DNA of 15,223 bases, taken from positions 1 through 15,223 of the forward strand of contig JAFMIT010000032.1 in NCBI GenBank assembly GCA_017853815.1. Reading direction: 5' to 3'. The DNA is from Actinomycetota bacterium. GTDB lineage: Bacteria > Actinomycetota > Actinomycetes > S36-B12 > UBA5976. How positions within the stretch are numbered: position 1 is the first letter of the stretch; each line of letters starts with the position of its first letter. The notes beneath the pieces are model-generated. The model ran no database searches and was not told the DNA's origin. It saw only the letters and a program-made list of their open reading frames with translations. The translations under genes and the position numbers were made by a program. This document shows positions 6,696-14,761 of the stretch, piece after piece.

Positions 6696-8063
6696 TTAGT
6701 CGCGCTTGATGGCCTGAAGTCGGCGCAACGATTCGTCGCGTTCGACGTGGTGATCCACGATGCGTTCGGCGTATCCCTGGGCATATCCGTCAGGCAGCAA
6801 CCAAGGTTCGTGGACCTTTGAGCCTTCAATATGGCGCAACTCTGGAATGTACTTTCGGACGTATTCGCCGTCTGGATCGAACTTCTGCCCCTGCATCACA
6901 GGATTGAAGATGCGGAAATAGGGCGCCGCGTCGGTGCCACATCCAGCCGTCCACTGCCATCCATGTTGGTTGCTCGCGTAGTCCGCGTCCTTAAGAAGTT
7001 CGAAGAACCAGGCCGCGCCTTGTTGCCACTCGAGATGAAGATCTTTAACTAGAAATGATGCGGTCACCATTCGAACGCGATTGTGCATCCAGCCTTCCGT
7101 GAGAAGTTGACGCATGCCGGCATCAACAAACGGGTAGCCGGTTTTTCCTTGGGTCCATGCTTCGAACCGCGCATCTGCAATCGGACCGCGGTCGTATTCC
7201 ATCTCAGCAAATGCTGGATTGAGATATTCGGTAATCGTGTGCGGGTTATGAAACAGCACGTCTGCGTAGAACTCTCGCCACGCAAGTTCCTTGCGGAAAT
7301 GCTCTTCGCCGGGGGAGTCGCCAAGATCTTGAAGCAGCGTGCGCGGGTGGACTTCGCCCCACTTGAGGTGAGTGCTCAGTCGCGACGTACCGTCGAGGTC
7401 CGCGCGATCGCGCAACTCTTTGTAGTCACGGACTCCGTTTGACCGAAATTCTTCCCAGCGCCGCATCGCTTCGGCTTCGCCCGCCAAGCTTCGTTGCATG
7501 CCAACAGGGAGTGCGACTGCAGGGAGTGGCACCGATGGCACCGGCGAAATCCACTGAGCAGGACCGACATAAGGCGCGGCCGCCCTCCAACCATGTGCCA
7601 GCCAGCCTTTGTAGAAAGGGGTGTACACGCGGTAGGGCGTCGCATCAGGTTTGAGAACCCGACCAGGAGCGACCGCATAACCCGATCCTGTGATGACGAG
7701 TTTGATGCCGTGTGCCGCGAGGAGCTCGCCGACCTCCCGGTCGCGCTCAATCCCAATCGTGGTGAAGTCAGCTGCGCAATGCACTTCTGTTGCGTTGGCG
7801 GCCACCGCTACTCGGACAACTTCGTCGCGTGGATCGCCGTGGCACACCGTGAGGTACCCATCCAAGCTTGCGTTTAGTTCCTGGAGTGAATCGACGAGAT
7901 AAGCCTGCTTGGCCGCCCCCCAAGTCGGCCAGAGCGCCGAGTCAATCATGGTCATCAGCGCGACGGTGCCGTCACCACTTTCCCGCGCAGACTCAATGGC
8001 GGCATTCAGCGCAGGGTTGTCGTTGACGCGCAAGTCGCGCCGGAACCACATGACGGTTGGCAT
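6696..8063 (-). CDS. phr: Deoxyribodipyrimidine photolyase, class I
   Basis: A 455-residue light-driven repair enzyme for cyclobutane pyrimidine dimers. The antenna domain begins MPTVMWFRRDLRVNDNPAL. The FAD domain shows TSRLSTHLKWGEVHPR (226-241), FRKELAWREFYAD (256-268), TGYPFVDAGMRQL (308-320), the lesion-site WMHNR (325-329), NQHGWQW (365-371) and GTDAAPYFRIFNP (376-388). Comparing with E. coli PhrB from memory, Trp369 and Trp346 match Trp382 and Trp359 of the electron-transfer chain. The outer Trp306 position appears to be Tyr290. The antenna chromophore (folate or deazaflavin) cannot be told. The start codon is set by a TAGGCT element 6 nt upstream. It is divergent from ideR. A cryptochrome role is possible, but the lesion-pocket residues favour photolyase. 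Confidence 0.95.
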   Translation of the reverse strand: MPTVMWFRRDLRVNDNPALNAAIESARESGDGTVALMTMIDSALWPTWGAAKQAYLVDSLQELNASLDGYLTVCHGDPRDEVVRVAVAANATEVHCAADFTTIGIERDREVGELLAAHGIKLVITGSGYAVAPGRVLKPDATPYRVYTPFYKGWLAHGWRAAAPYVGPAQWISPVPSVPLPAVALPVGMQRSLAGEAEAMRRWEEFRSNGVRDYKELRDRADLDGTSRLSTHLKWGEVHPRTLLQDLGDSPGEEHFRKELAWREFYADVLFHNPHTITEYLNPAFAEMEYDRGPIADARFEAWTQGKTGYPFVDAGMRQLLTEGWMHNRVRMVTASFLVKDLHLEWQQGAAWFFELLKDADYASNQHGWQWTAGCGTDAAPYFRIFNPVMQGQKFDPDGEYVRKYIPELRHIEGSKVHEPWLLPDGYAQGYAERIVDHHVERDESLRRLQAIKRD

Positions 8064-8069
8064 ATCGAA

Positions 8070-8075
8070 AGCCTA
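8070..8075 (-). promoter_or_regulatory. -10 element TAGGCT, leaderless phr
   Basis: TAGGCT on the minus strand fits TANNNT and ends exactly 6 nt before the photolyase ATG. There is no good Shine-Dalgarno sequence, which supports a leaderless mRNA starting at the ATG. Confidence 0.55.
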
Positions 8076-8110
8076 AGTGGCGAGAGGCGATTGAGCATCC
8101 CAAGTGTTGC

Positions 8111-8116
8111 AACAAT
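8111..8116 (+). promoter_or_regulatory. -10-like AACAAT, leaderless ideR
   Basis: AACAAT ends 6 nt before the ideR GTG. The only purine-rich run, GGGGG, abuts the start codon too closely to be a ribosome-binding site. The hexamer resembles the CACAAT pair at the trmB/acyltransferase boundary. Confidence 0.5.
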
Positions 8117-8122
8117 GGGGGT

Positions 8123-8797
8123 GTGAGCGACCTGATCGATACCACCGAAATGTATTTGCGCACCATCTTCGAACTTGAAGAAGAAGGAATCACGGCTTTG
8201 CGTGCGCGTATTGCTGAGCGCTTAGAACAATCGGGGCCGACGGTGTCGCAGACGGTTTCGCGAATGGAGCGGGATGGACTCGTCACTCTGCACGACGACC
8301 GTCACCTCCAGCTGACGGACGCAGGCAGGAAGATTGCTGAACAGGTGATGCGACGTCATCGGCTCGCTGAATGCATGTTGGTCGAGATGCTTCAGGTGCC
8401 CATGAGCCAAGTGCACGAGGAAGCATGTCGGTGGGAGCATGTCATGAGTGAGTTTGTTGAGACGCGCATTCTTGAGCTGCTCAACCGGCCAACTCATTCG
8501 CCGTTTGGCAACCCCATTCCTGGCGTTGCACTTTCGACGAGTACGGATTTGTTGAGTCTTGAGAAAGTCGCGTTGTCGCTCAGCCAGGATGCAAGCATTC
8601 AGGTCACGGTCCAGCGATTGGCCGAGCCGATTCAGGACCAGTCCGAGGTTCTCGATGAGTTGTTCGCAGCTGGCGTGACTCCGAACGCGAAGGTCACGGT
8701 GATCTCTTCGGGCGAGGCTGTAGAAGTTCGCTCGTCAGTGGGTGCGTGCACGCTAGACCCCAAGTCGGCGGCGGCTGTTTTTGTGACTCTTGGTTAG
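8123..8797 (+). CDS. ideR: Iron-dependent repressor, DtxR/IdeR family
   Basis: A 224-residue Fe(II)-responsive transcription repressor controlling iron uptake and storage. A winged helix-turn-helix (about 4-65, with SGPTVSQTVSRMERDGL as recognition region) is followed by a dimerisation domain and a C-terminal SH3-like domain (about 178-224). The metal ligands keep their IdeR numbers: Met10, Cys102, Glu105 and His106 for one site, His79, Glu83 and His98 for the other. Glu168 and Gln171 in LAEPIQ correspond to Glu172 and Gln175, shifted by a 4-residue shorter linker. The family start M-x-DLIDTTEMYLRTI fixes the GTG at 8123; an upstream TTG frame from 8057 adds 22 unrelated residues. It overlaps the opposing trmB stop by 4 bp. 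Confidence 0.97.
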   Translation: MSDLIDTTEMYLRTIFELEEEGITALRARIAERLEQSGPTVSQTVSRMERDGLVTLHDDRHLQLTDAGRKIAEQVMRRHRLAECMLVEMLQVPMSQVHEEACRWEHVMSEFVETRILELLNRPTHSPFGNPIPGVALSTSTDLLSLEKVALSLSQDASIQVTVQRLAEPIQDQSEVLDELFAAGVTPNAKVTVISSGEAVEVRSSVGACTLDPKSAAAVFVTLG

Positions 8798-9507
8798 AGC
8801 GTTTTGCGGACAGCGACAAGATCTGTGATCTGACGTCCTGCATCGATTCCGCGTTGTTCAAAACGGGTGCGTGGTCGTTCGTTCGGTTGGGCGAATGCGA
8901 CTCCTTGAGCAGGCGGCAGCAGTGTCCACCGTGGGTGAGTCGAAAGAACCTCGAATGCCTGATCGGCGTAGTCCTGCCAGTCAGTGGCGAAATGAAAGAA
9001 GCCGCCCGCGCGAACTTTGAGTGCGACAAGATTCATATGTTCGGTCGTGACGAATCGTCGTTTGTGGTGGCGAGCTTTTGGCCATGGATCTGGGAAAAAC
9101 AGTCGAAGGCCATCGAGGTGACCATCAGGGATGCGATTCTCCAGAAGTGCAACACCGTTTCCTTCGAATACTCGAACGTTGGTCAGTCCATGCTCAGCGA
9201 TCTCGTGCAAAAGACGACCGATGCCAGGAGTATGAACATCTACGGCGAGTACACCGACGTCGCGCTGGCTCTCGGCTAGCGCCAGCGTTGCTTCACCCAT
9301 ACCGAAACCAATTTCGACTACCACTGTCGAACACTGTGTCAGGTCACGAATATCGACCATAGAGTCGCCATCACCTACGAGATAGTCGTGCGAATATTTC
9401 TCAAGAGCCGCCGCCTGCGAAGCGGTGACACGAGATTTACGCATCTTGTAAGTGCGAAGTTCAAAACCTTCGGGAATCTCCCGAGCTGACTGCGAGGCGT
9501 TGGTCAC
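8794..9507 (-). CDS. trmB: tRNA (guanine-N7-)-methyltransferase
   Basis: A 237-residue SAM-dependent enzyme that makes m7G46 in the variable loop of tRNAs. After the RTYKMRKSRVT entry motif (18-28) come the SAM-binding EIGFGMGEA (65-73), the tRNA/catalytic motif FPDPWPKARHHKRR (138-151), ATDWQDYA (174-181) and the C-terminal RPRTRFEQRG (211-220). All are hallmarks of TrmB. I chose the GTG at 9505-9507 because a CACAAT hexamer lies 6 nt upstream and the family usually has a short N-terminal lead before RTY. An ATG at 9538-9540 would add 11 residues but would overlap the acyltransferase start and lacks a ribosome-binding site. It converges on ideR. Confidence 0.94.
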   Translation of the reverse strand: MTNASQSAREIPEGFELRTYKMRKSRVTASQAAALEKYSHDYLVGDGDSMVDIRDLTQCSTVVVEIGFGMGEATLALAESQRDVGVLAVDVHTPGIGRLLHEIAEHGLTNVRVFEGNGVALLENRIPDGHLDGLRLFFPDPWPKARHHKRRFVTTEHMNLVALKVRAGGFFHFATDWQDYADQAFEVLSTHPRWTLLPPAQGVAFAQPNERPRTRFEQRGIDAGRQITDLVAVRKTL

Positions 9508-9513
9508 TGACCC

Positions 9514-9519
9514 ATTGTG
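9514..9519 (-). promoter_or_regulatory. -10-like CACAAT, leaderless trmB
   Basis: CACAAT on the minus strand ends 6 nt before the trmB GTG. It faces an identical hexamer on the plus strand at 9527-9532, so both genes appear to start from a 31-bp shared spacer. Confidence 0.5.
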
Positions 9520-9526
9520 GCTCAGG

Positions 9527-9532
9527 CACAAT
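9527..9532 (+). promoter_or_regulatory. -10-like CACAAT, leaderless acyltransferase
   Basis: CACAAT ends 6 nt before the ATG at 9539. With the identical minus-strand copy at 9514-9519 it forms a back-to-back pair whose -35 regions would fall inside the other gene's coding start. Confidence 0.5.
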
Positions 9533-9538
9533 TCGCGC

Positions 9539-11530
9539 ATGAGTTTGGAGGCTCGTCCGCGGCGGCGAGACATTGAGGGCATCCGCGCAGTAGCCATCCT
9601 CTCCGTCGTGATTTATCACGTCAATAACGCTTGGCTGCCTGGCGGCTTCATTGGCGTAGATATTTTCTTCGTGCTCTCTGGCTTCTTGATTACGAGTATC
9701 TGGATCAAAGACATTGATACGGCATCGTGGCGCATGTTGCCTGGCTTCTGGGCCAGACGAATCTTGCGACTGTTGCCGGCCGCGAGCTTGGTGCTCGTCG
9801 TCACTGCGCTGCTGTCGAGTGTGCTGCTGCCGGCGGCTGACCGCGGCCAGATTGCTGAAGGCATTCGCGCGGCGACCTTCTATATGGCCAACATTTTTTA
9901 TGCGAATCAATCTCTTGATTACCTAGCCGCCGATGTCTCGGCGAGCCCAGTGCTTCATTTCTGGTCGCTCGGTGTCGAAGAGCAGTTCTATCTCGTGTGG
10001 CCGACGCTGTTTCTCTTGAGTCTTGGTTTCTCAAAGAACACCCGTCGCACGCGATGGATCATCGTCGTCATCGCTGTTGGTTCTTTCGCTCTATCGTTGT
10101 ATCAGACGGCCACGATTCAACCTCTTGCTTTCTTTGGAAGTCCCGCGCGTGCGTGGCAATTAGGTGCAGGTGCACTTCTCGCGCTTAACAATCACCACTT
10201 CAAGCGGCTGTGGCCGCGGGTGCGCAGTTTGTTCTCGCTGACGGGCTTGGCACTCATCTTCTACTCGCTTATTGCTATGGGAACGCTCATCAAGAATGGC
10301 GCTGCCTACCCGGGTTGGCCTGCTCTGTTGCCAACTCTTGGTGCTGCGTCCCTTCTGATTGGTGGCGCACCTGGGCGAAACGACAACCCAGTCGGTCGGC
10401 TTTTGGCGCTACCACCGTTGCAGTGGCTTGGTGCGGTTTCGTACTCGTGGTACCTGTGGCACTGGCCGCTTCTGGTGCTCGCTCGGGCCAAGTGGCCAGC
10501 AATTCAGCCGTTCGATGAAGTGTTGGTGGCAGTTGGCTCGCTGTGCCTCGCTGTGATTTCTCTGCATGTTGTAGAGAACCCCATTCGATTCTCAAAGAAA
10601 CTTCAGAAGTCTCATTCCAAAACTTTTCTCCTGGGCATCGCTCTTATGGCATCCTCGACGTTGGCCTCGAGTTTGTTGATGTCTCGCGATGCGTCGAATC
10701 TCGAAGCGTCACTGCCAGCACTGAGCTATCGCCCTTTGGCTTCCCAAGCCGTTGACGATGTTCCTGAGTCTTATGCCGACGGCTGTATGTCCACGTCGAC
10801 TGCTGAGTGGATTGTGAAGTCGAAACAGTGCGTCTACGGCAATCCGAAGAGTAAAAAACTTGCTGTGCTGTTCGGCGATTCGCATGCTGCACATTGGCTG
10901 GCGGCAGCTGATGCAGCAGCCAAGCGTGAGAACTACCGACTTGAAGTGCGCATCAAAACTTTCTGTACGCCAGTGCGCATCGCCCGCTGGGATGCGGCAC
11001 GTGGCAAGGTCTACACCGAATGTGAGGCGTGGAAAGCGCGCGTGATTGAAGACTTGTATTCGCGCCATCCCGAGGTGATTTTCTGGGCTGCGCGATCGAG
11101 TGGTTCGATTTCGGTGGTGCAGGATGGCCGCCAAGTTTCTGTCGAAGAGGCCAAGCCTTTGTGGCAAAAGAGTTTGCGGACGATGTTGAAGATCTTGAAG
11201 GGTTCAGGCGCACGGGTGGTGGCAATTGCTGATACGCCATTCGCTCCGTATGTCATGCCAAGTTGTGTGTCGAATGATCCCGAACATCCACAGCTCTGTG
11301 ACTTCCCCATCTCACAAGCGAGCCTCACCCGTTACGACCTGCCGATTTTGAAGTCAGTACCAGGAATTCAAGTTCTGGATTTTGCACCTCGGTTCTGTCC
11401 GAACGGCGTTTGCCCTGCGGTGATTGATGGCGTGTTCGTTTATCGAGACCAGGGGCACATCACGAACACATTTTCCGCGACTTTCGCGGACGATTTCGCA
11501 GAAGTCCTTCGAGGGACGGCTGTCAGCTAG
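9539..11530 (+). CDS. Membrane O-acyltransferase (AT3) fused to SGNH domain
   Basis: A 663-residue OafA/YrhL-type protein that probably O-acetylates a cell-surface polysaccharide or lipid. The N-terminal acyltransferase-3 domain (about 10-350, roughly 10 helices) has the motif DIEGIRAVAILSVVIYH with catalytic His27, FFVLSGFLIT (43-52), FWSLGVEEQFYLVWP (141-155) and SYSWYLWHWP (301-310). An extra hydrophobic segment (363-380) leads to an extracellular SGNH domain: GDSH with nucleophile Ser448, and Asp637/His640 in RDQGHITNT. Eight Cys lie in this domain (416, 431, 476, 495, 576, 587, 620, 625), enough for four disulfides. The ATG at 9539 fits the domain start and the upstream hexamer; a frame extension to 9452 would run through trmB. 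Acceptor unknown: no glycan genes lie nearby. Its TAG overlaps the opposing transporter stop. Confidence 0.93.
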   Translation: MSLEARPRRRDIEGIRAVAILSVVIYHVNNAWLPGGFIGVDIFFVLSGFLITSIWIKDIDTASWRMLPGFWARRILRLLPAASLVLVVTALLSSVLLPAADRGQIAEGIRAATFYMANIFYANQSLDYLAADVSASPVLHFWSLGVEEQFYLVWPTLFLLSLGFSKNTRRTRWIIVVIAVGSFALSLYQTATIQPLAFFGSPARAWQLGAGALLALNNHHFKRLWPRVRSLFSLTGLALIFYSLIAMGTLIKNGAAYPGWPALLPTLGAASLLIGGAPGRNDNPVGRLLALPPLQWLGAVSYSWYLWHWPLLVLARAKWPAIQPFDEVLVAVGSLCLAVISLHVVENPIRFSKKLQKSHSKTFLLGIALMASSTLASSLLMSRDASNLEASLPALSYRPLASQAVDDVPESYADGCMSTSTAEWIVKSKQCVYGNPKSKKLAVLFGDSHAAHWLAAADAAAKRENYRLEVRIKTFCTPVRIARWDAARGKVYTECEAWKARVIEDLYSRHPEVIFWAARSSGSISVVQDGRQVSVEEAKPLWQKSLRTMLKILKGSGARVVAIADTPFAPYVMPSCVSNDPEHPQLCDFPISQASLTRYDLPILKSVPGIQVLDFAPRFCPNGVCPAVIDGVFVYRDQGHITNTFSATFADDFAEVLRGTAVS

Positions 11531-12435
11531 AAGCCGAGATGCGGCTTGGACAAGTCGTCGGCCACTTCTGAGTTATGGCGAGGACCGAGCTCTACGAGGT
11601 ACATGGCGCCGAGAATGAGCAGCCCGCCAAGCGCAATGCGCAAGGTGATGACGTCACCTGCTACGAGCACTCCGAAAAGCCCAGCAAAAACTGGTTCTGC
11701 GCTCAACACGATGGCGGCTTTGGTTGGGTTCATATGTGACTGCGACCAGGTTTGAATGATGAATGCAAGCGCAGATGCGAAGACAGCGAGGAAGAGAATA
11801 GAAGTCCAGACGGCCTGACCCTGGGGCACTTCAAAGCCATCGATGAACAGTCCGCCGACAAAGAAAATGACTGCCGTCGTGCCGACCTGCGTGATGGCAA
11901 TCGAGTATGACGTCGCCGGTGTTGCCCACCGTGAAAGCCACATAATCTGGAAACTAAAGAAAGCCGCACCCACAAGCGTCCAGCTTTCACCGACACCAAA
12001 GCTCCACCCTTTGAGTGAGATCAAAGCGAGGCCAACGGTGGCTAGCACCACACCAAGCCAGCCCGTGTACGGAATCTTCATTTTGTAGATGAAGCCAGCG
12101 AGGATCGGAGTAATGACGACGAACATTCCAGTGATGAATCCAGAAACGGTCGCCGAGGTTGTGTAAAGACCGAAAGTTTGAGTCCAATATCCGAACGCTA
12201 GCGCAATGCCGATGAACAGGCCTTGTCGAAAGGTTTTCGCTGTCATGCGTAGTGCTCGTGGGCGAATGGCGAGCATGACGAGAAAAGCAATCACGAATCG
12301 CCAACCCATGAACATCATCATCGGCATGGCATTGATGCCATCTTGAACGACGATAAACGTGCTGCCCCATACTGCGGTCGCAAGAATCAGCAGCCAAAAA
12401 GCAAGGCGGGATTGACGAGCGGCACTACTAGCCAT
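11527..12435 (-). CDS. EamA/DMT-superfamily transporter
   Basis: A 302-residue inner-membrane protein with ten predicted helices in two EamA repeats (about 12-135 and 150-285). AVWGSTFIVVQDGI (21-34) and FITGMFVVITPI are typical of the first repeat, and VLSAEPVFAGLFGVL of the second. Such carriers usually export amino acids or other metabolites; the substrate is not evident. The ATG overlaps the last codons of the upstream MFS gene by 8 bp, so expression is probably coupled, with GAGAG upstream as a weak ribosome-binding site. Its TAG shares the palindrome CTAG with the acyltransferase stop on the other strand. Confidence 0.92.
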   Translation of the reverse strand: MASSAARQSRLAFWLLILATAVWGSTFIVVQDGINAMPMMMFMGWRFVIAFLVMLAIRPRALRMTAKTFRQGLFIGIALAFGYWTQTFGLYTTSATVSGFITGMFVVITPILAGFIYKMKIPYTGWLGVVLATVGLALISLKGWSFGVGESWTLVGAAFFSFQIMWLSRWATPATSYSIAITQVGTTAVIFFVGGLFIDGFEVPQGQAVWTSILFLAVFASALAFIIQTWSQSHMNPTKAAIVLSAEPVFAGLFGVLVAGDVITLRIALGGLLILGAMYLVELGPRHNSEVADDLSKPHLGF

Positions 12436-13609
12436 GGTTGACGCTCTCGATCATCCGCGAACTTGCAGCTGACCACGACATGAAGATTTGCATGATCGCA
12501 AACACGCACATCGCGAGCATCGGCACTTTCCATTCTCCAGTGACTGCATTCAACGCGCCAACAATGTACGTGCCAGCAGCGGCCATAAGGTAGCCAACGC
12601 CCTGGGCCATCGCGCTGACGCTTGTGGTGATGTCACGAGATGCAGAGCGCAGTGTGATGAGGTTGAGCGCCAGTGGGAAAGCGGTGCCTTGACCGATGCC
12701 CAAAAGAATCAGCCACAAGATGGTGCCACTCGTGGGGGCAAACGTAAGGCCCACTGTGCCAATGAGTGCCACGATGCTGATGCCTAAAGCGGTGCGTTGT
12801 AGCAGATACGGCCGCTTGATGATTGGCGGCAAGAACAAGCCCATGGGTATTGCGACAAACGACGAGAAGCCGAGGAGGGCACCGGCAGTCGTCGCGTCGA
12901 GGCCAGCATCCTGAAGTAATGAGGGCAGCCACGACAGCACGGCGTAAAAGCTGATTGATTGGAAACCCATGAAGAGAGAAAGACTCCATGCTGGCGTCGA
13001 CTTCCACACTGATATGCGACTGGTCTCGTGACGACCTTTCCGGGCGGCGTGGTGACGTAGTTGCGGGAACCACACGAGCACTGCGATGGCTGATGGCGCT
13101 GCCCACCAGAGGAATGACGCCTGCCAATCTGTGCCAGAAGCTCCAGCCAATGGGACAGCAATTGCGGCAGATAGCGCTGCAAACGAGACCATCACGGTGG
13201 TGTACGTGCCGGTCATGACCCCAATGCGATCGGGGAAATCTTGTTTGATGAGTGCGGGGAGCAGGGTGTTGCCCAGCGCGATAGCAGTGCCAATGAGTGC
13301 GCTTCCGAAGAACAGCATCGGCACGGTTCCTTGAACGCGCACCACGATGCCGATGAGGAGCGTCAACGACAGTGCCACAACACCAGACTCAAGTCCGATG
13401 CGCTGTACAAGTCTCGGAGCAAAAAACGAGCCCAGGCCAAAACAGACAACTGGGATTGACGTCAAAATGCTCGAGGCGAAGGCACTCAGTCCAAGCGCGT
13501 TCTCGATTGCTGGCAACAGTGGACCAACCGCAGCGACTGGTGGTCGCAAGACAACAGCTAGTGCAATGACCCCGACAAGTGGCAAGAGTCGAGCGGCGCG
13601 CGTGGTCAT
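12428..13609 (-). CDS. MFS transporter, CynX/NimT type
   Basis: A 393-residue 12-helix MFS protein. The N-terminal LRPPVAAVGPLLPAIE (22-37), ILTSIPVVCFGLGSFFAP (48-65) and the GNTLLPALIKQDFPDR block are features of the CynX/NimT branch, which includes cyanate and 2-nitroimidazole transporters. Actual substrates of most members are unknown, and there is no cyanase gene here to support cyanate. The start is fixed by a TAGGGT element 6 nt upstream. It is the first gene of a two-gene unit with the EamA transporter, joined by an 8-bp overlap. Pairing an MFS and a DMT carrier could mean two routes for related compounds, but that is inference. Confidence 0.92.
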   Translation of the reverse strand: MTTRAARLLPLVGVIALAVVLRPPVAAVGPLLPAIENALGLSAFASSILTSIPVVCFGLGSFFAPRLVQRIGLESGVVALSLTLLIGIVVRVQGTVPMLFFGSALIGTAIALGNTLLPALIKQDFPDRIGVMTGTYTTVMVSFAALSAAIAVPLAGASGTDWQASFLWWAAPSAIAVLVWFPQLRHHAARKGRHETSRISVWKSTPAWSLSLFMGFQSISFYAVLSWLPSLLQDAGLDATTAGALLGFSSFVAIPMGLFLPPIIKRPYLLQRTALGISIVALIGTVGLTFAPTSGTILWLILLGIGQGTAFPLALNLITLRSASRDITTSVSAMAQGVGYLMAAAGTYIVGALNAVTGEWKVPMLAMCVFAIMQIFMSWSAASSRMIESVNHG

Positions 13610-13615
13610 TCGGGA

Positions 13616-13621
13616 ACCCTA
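13616..13621 (-). promoter_or_regulatory. -10 element TAGGGT, leaderless MFS gene
   Basis: TAGGGT on the minus strand fits TANNNT and ends exactly 6 nt before the ATG at 13609. It lies in the 30-bp gap after the VOC gene, so this transporter pair has its own promoter although it is co-directional with the genes upstream. Confidence 0.5.
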
Positions 13622-13639
13622 TCGGTCGGACGAGAGGGA

Positions 13640-14029
13640 CTAAGCGGTTGTGTCTGCCTCAATGGGAAGCGCACGCAAGACGCAGAACTCATTGCCCGCA
13701 GGATCTTCCATCACGACCCACGTGGTGTGTGGATCGTTCTCTTGGCCGATACTGACTCTGCGTGCACCGAGAGCTTCTAGTCTCGCAACTTCGGCGGCTT
13801 GGTCGGCCGGCCGGAGATCTAAATGAAGTCGATTCTTCGTCAGTTTTGAATCTGGCACTCGAATGAAAAGGAGATCGGGGAAAGGGACACTTCCATCATT
13901 GACGGGAGATTCCAGGGCGACTTCGTTGTGATCCTCGTACGTGACAACCCATTCCAAGGCATCGCGCCAGAAAGGTGCTAACGCCTGCGGATCAGCGCAA
14001 TCGATGGTGAGGCATTGGATTCGAAGCAT
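13640..14029 (-). CDS. Small VOC (glyoxalase-like) protein
   Basis: A 129-residue single-unit member of the vicinal oxygen chelate fold. The pattern is clear: TIDCADPQALAPFWRDALEW (8-27) for the first beta-alpha-beta repeat, then NRLHLDL (66-72), LEALGARRV (84-92), and VMEDPAGNEFCVLR (106-119) for the second. His69 and Glu114 are possible metal ligands, but these glyoxalase-like proteins often lack known catalysis, so no reaction is claimed. It lies 17 bp after the Pr6Pr gene, probably in one transcript. No Shine-Dalgarno sequence precedes the ATG, although the N-terminus MLRIQ fits the family. It has no obvious functional tie to its neighbours. Confidence 0.88.
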   Translation of the reverse strand: MLRIQCLTIDCADPQALAPFWRDALEWVVTYEDHNEVALESPVNDGSVPFPDLLFIRVPDSKLTKNRLHLDLRPADQAAEVARLEALGARRVSIGQENDPHTTWVVMEDPAGNEFCVLRALPIEADTTA

Positions 14030-14046
14030 CAGTTACGCGCGATCAG

Positions 14047-14754
14047 CTAGGCGCTCTGACGCTTAGACGCAACCTTGTCATATGCCATGAATATCAACGC
14101 AATCACAATTGCGAAAACCATGATGGCAAGAATGAAGGTAATCACACTCGCCCAGCCGACGGTTGCGACGTCGAGGAAGAAGTACGGGTAAGCGCCGATA
14201 ACCTGACCGCGCAGCAGCGCTACGACCGCCCACACAATCGGGACGACCATTGCACGTGCAATGGTTTTCAGATCAATCATGCCGCGAGGGCCAACGATGA
14301 AGAAGACCACGACCGTGACGATTGGATTGAGTGCATGCTGCAACGTGTCGCTGATGAGATCCCAGCCAACTTTGTCGCCGCCTTTGAGAAGAACGTTGTA
14401 CACAATGCCGGTGATCGTGATCATCAACAGGCTGTCGAGGCGCAACGCCCGCCAACGATTGCCGATACGGTCTTGTCGAGTGAAAAGTTCTGGGCGAAAC
14501 AGCAGCATGAAGGTCACGACGGTGACGGTGATGTTGCTGAGAATCGTGAAGTACGAGATCCAGTCAAAGAAACGTTCCCAGATTTGGTCTTTGCCAGTTG
14601 GGATGTTGCCCAGAAGGGTGGGCTTCGTCGGATCAATTTGGTCTAGGTAGTAGCCGGTGGCCATCAAACTGAAGGAGACCGTTACCGCAAGAGCGGCAAC
14701 AGCCGCGTTGATCATGAGCAAGGGGCGGGCCAGCCGCGAAGTCGTCTTTGACAT
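14047..14754 (-). CDS. Pr6Pr-type integral membrane protein
   Basis: A 235-residue protein with about six hydrophobic segments. Motifs I associate with the actinobacterial Pr6Pr group are DWISYFTILSNI, LQHALNPIVTVVVFF with its central His, and GAYPYFFLDV near helix five. The group has no established function. I chose the ATG at 14752-14754: TACAGT on the minus strand ends 7 nt upstream, giving a leaderless start. A GTG at 14761-14763 would add three residues. It heads a probable two-gene unit with the VOC gene and is divergent from the secreted peptide gene, with 193 bp between starts. Confidence 0.85.
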   Translation of the reverse strand: MSKTTSRLARPLLMINAAVAALAVTVSFSLMATGYYLDQIDPTKPTLLGNIPTGKDQIWERFFDWISYFTILSNITVTVVTFMLLFRPELFTRQDRIGNRWRALRLDSLLMITITGIVYNVLLKGGDKVGWDLISDTLQHALNPIVTVVVFFIVGPRGMIDLKTIARAMVVPIVWAVVALLRGQVIGAYPYFFLDVATVGWASVITFILAIMVFAIVIALIFMAYDKVASKRQSA

Positions 14755-14761
14755 AGAGCGC

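Noticed and set aside
8069..8080. TTAGGCT resembling half of an IdeR iron box in the phr/ideR spacer
   Set aside because: Only one half-site matches; the other half of TTAGGTTAGGCTAACCTAA is absent, and the bases are explained by the phr -10 element.
8057..8122. 22-residue N-terminal extension of IdeR from a TTG
   Set aside because: It would overlap the photolyase start and breaks the conserved family numbering (Met10, His79, Cys102).
9452..9538. Extension of the acyltransferase frame into trmB
   Set aside because: It is antisense to the TrmB N-terminus; the ATG at 9539 has a promoter-like hexamer 6 nt upstream and starts just before the domain.
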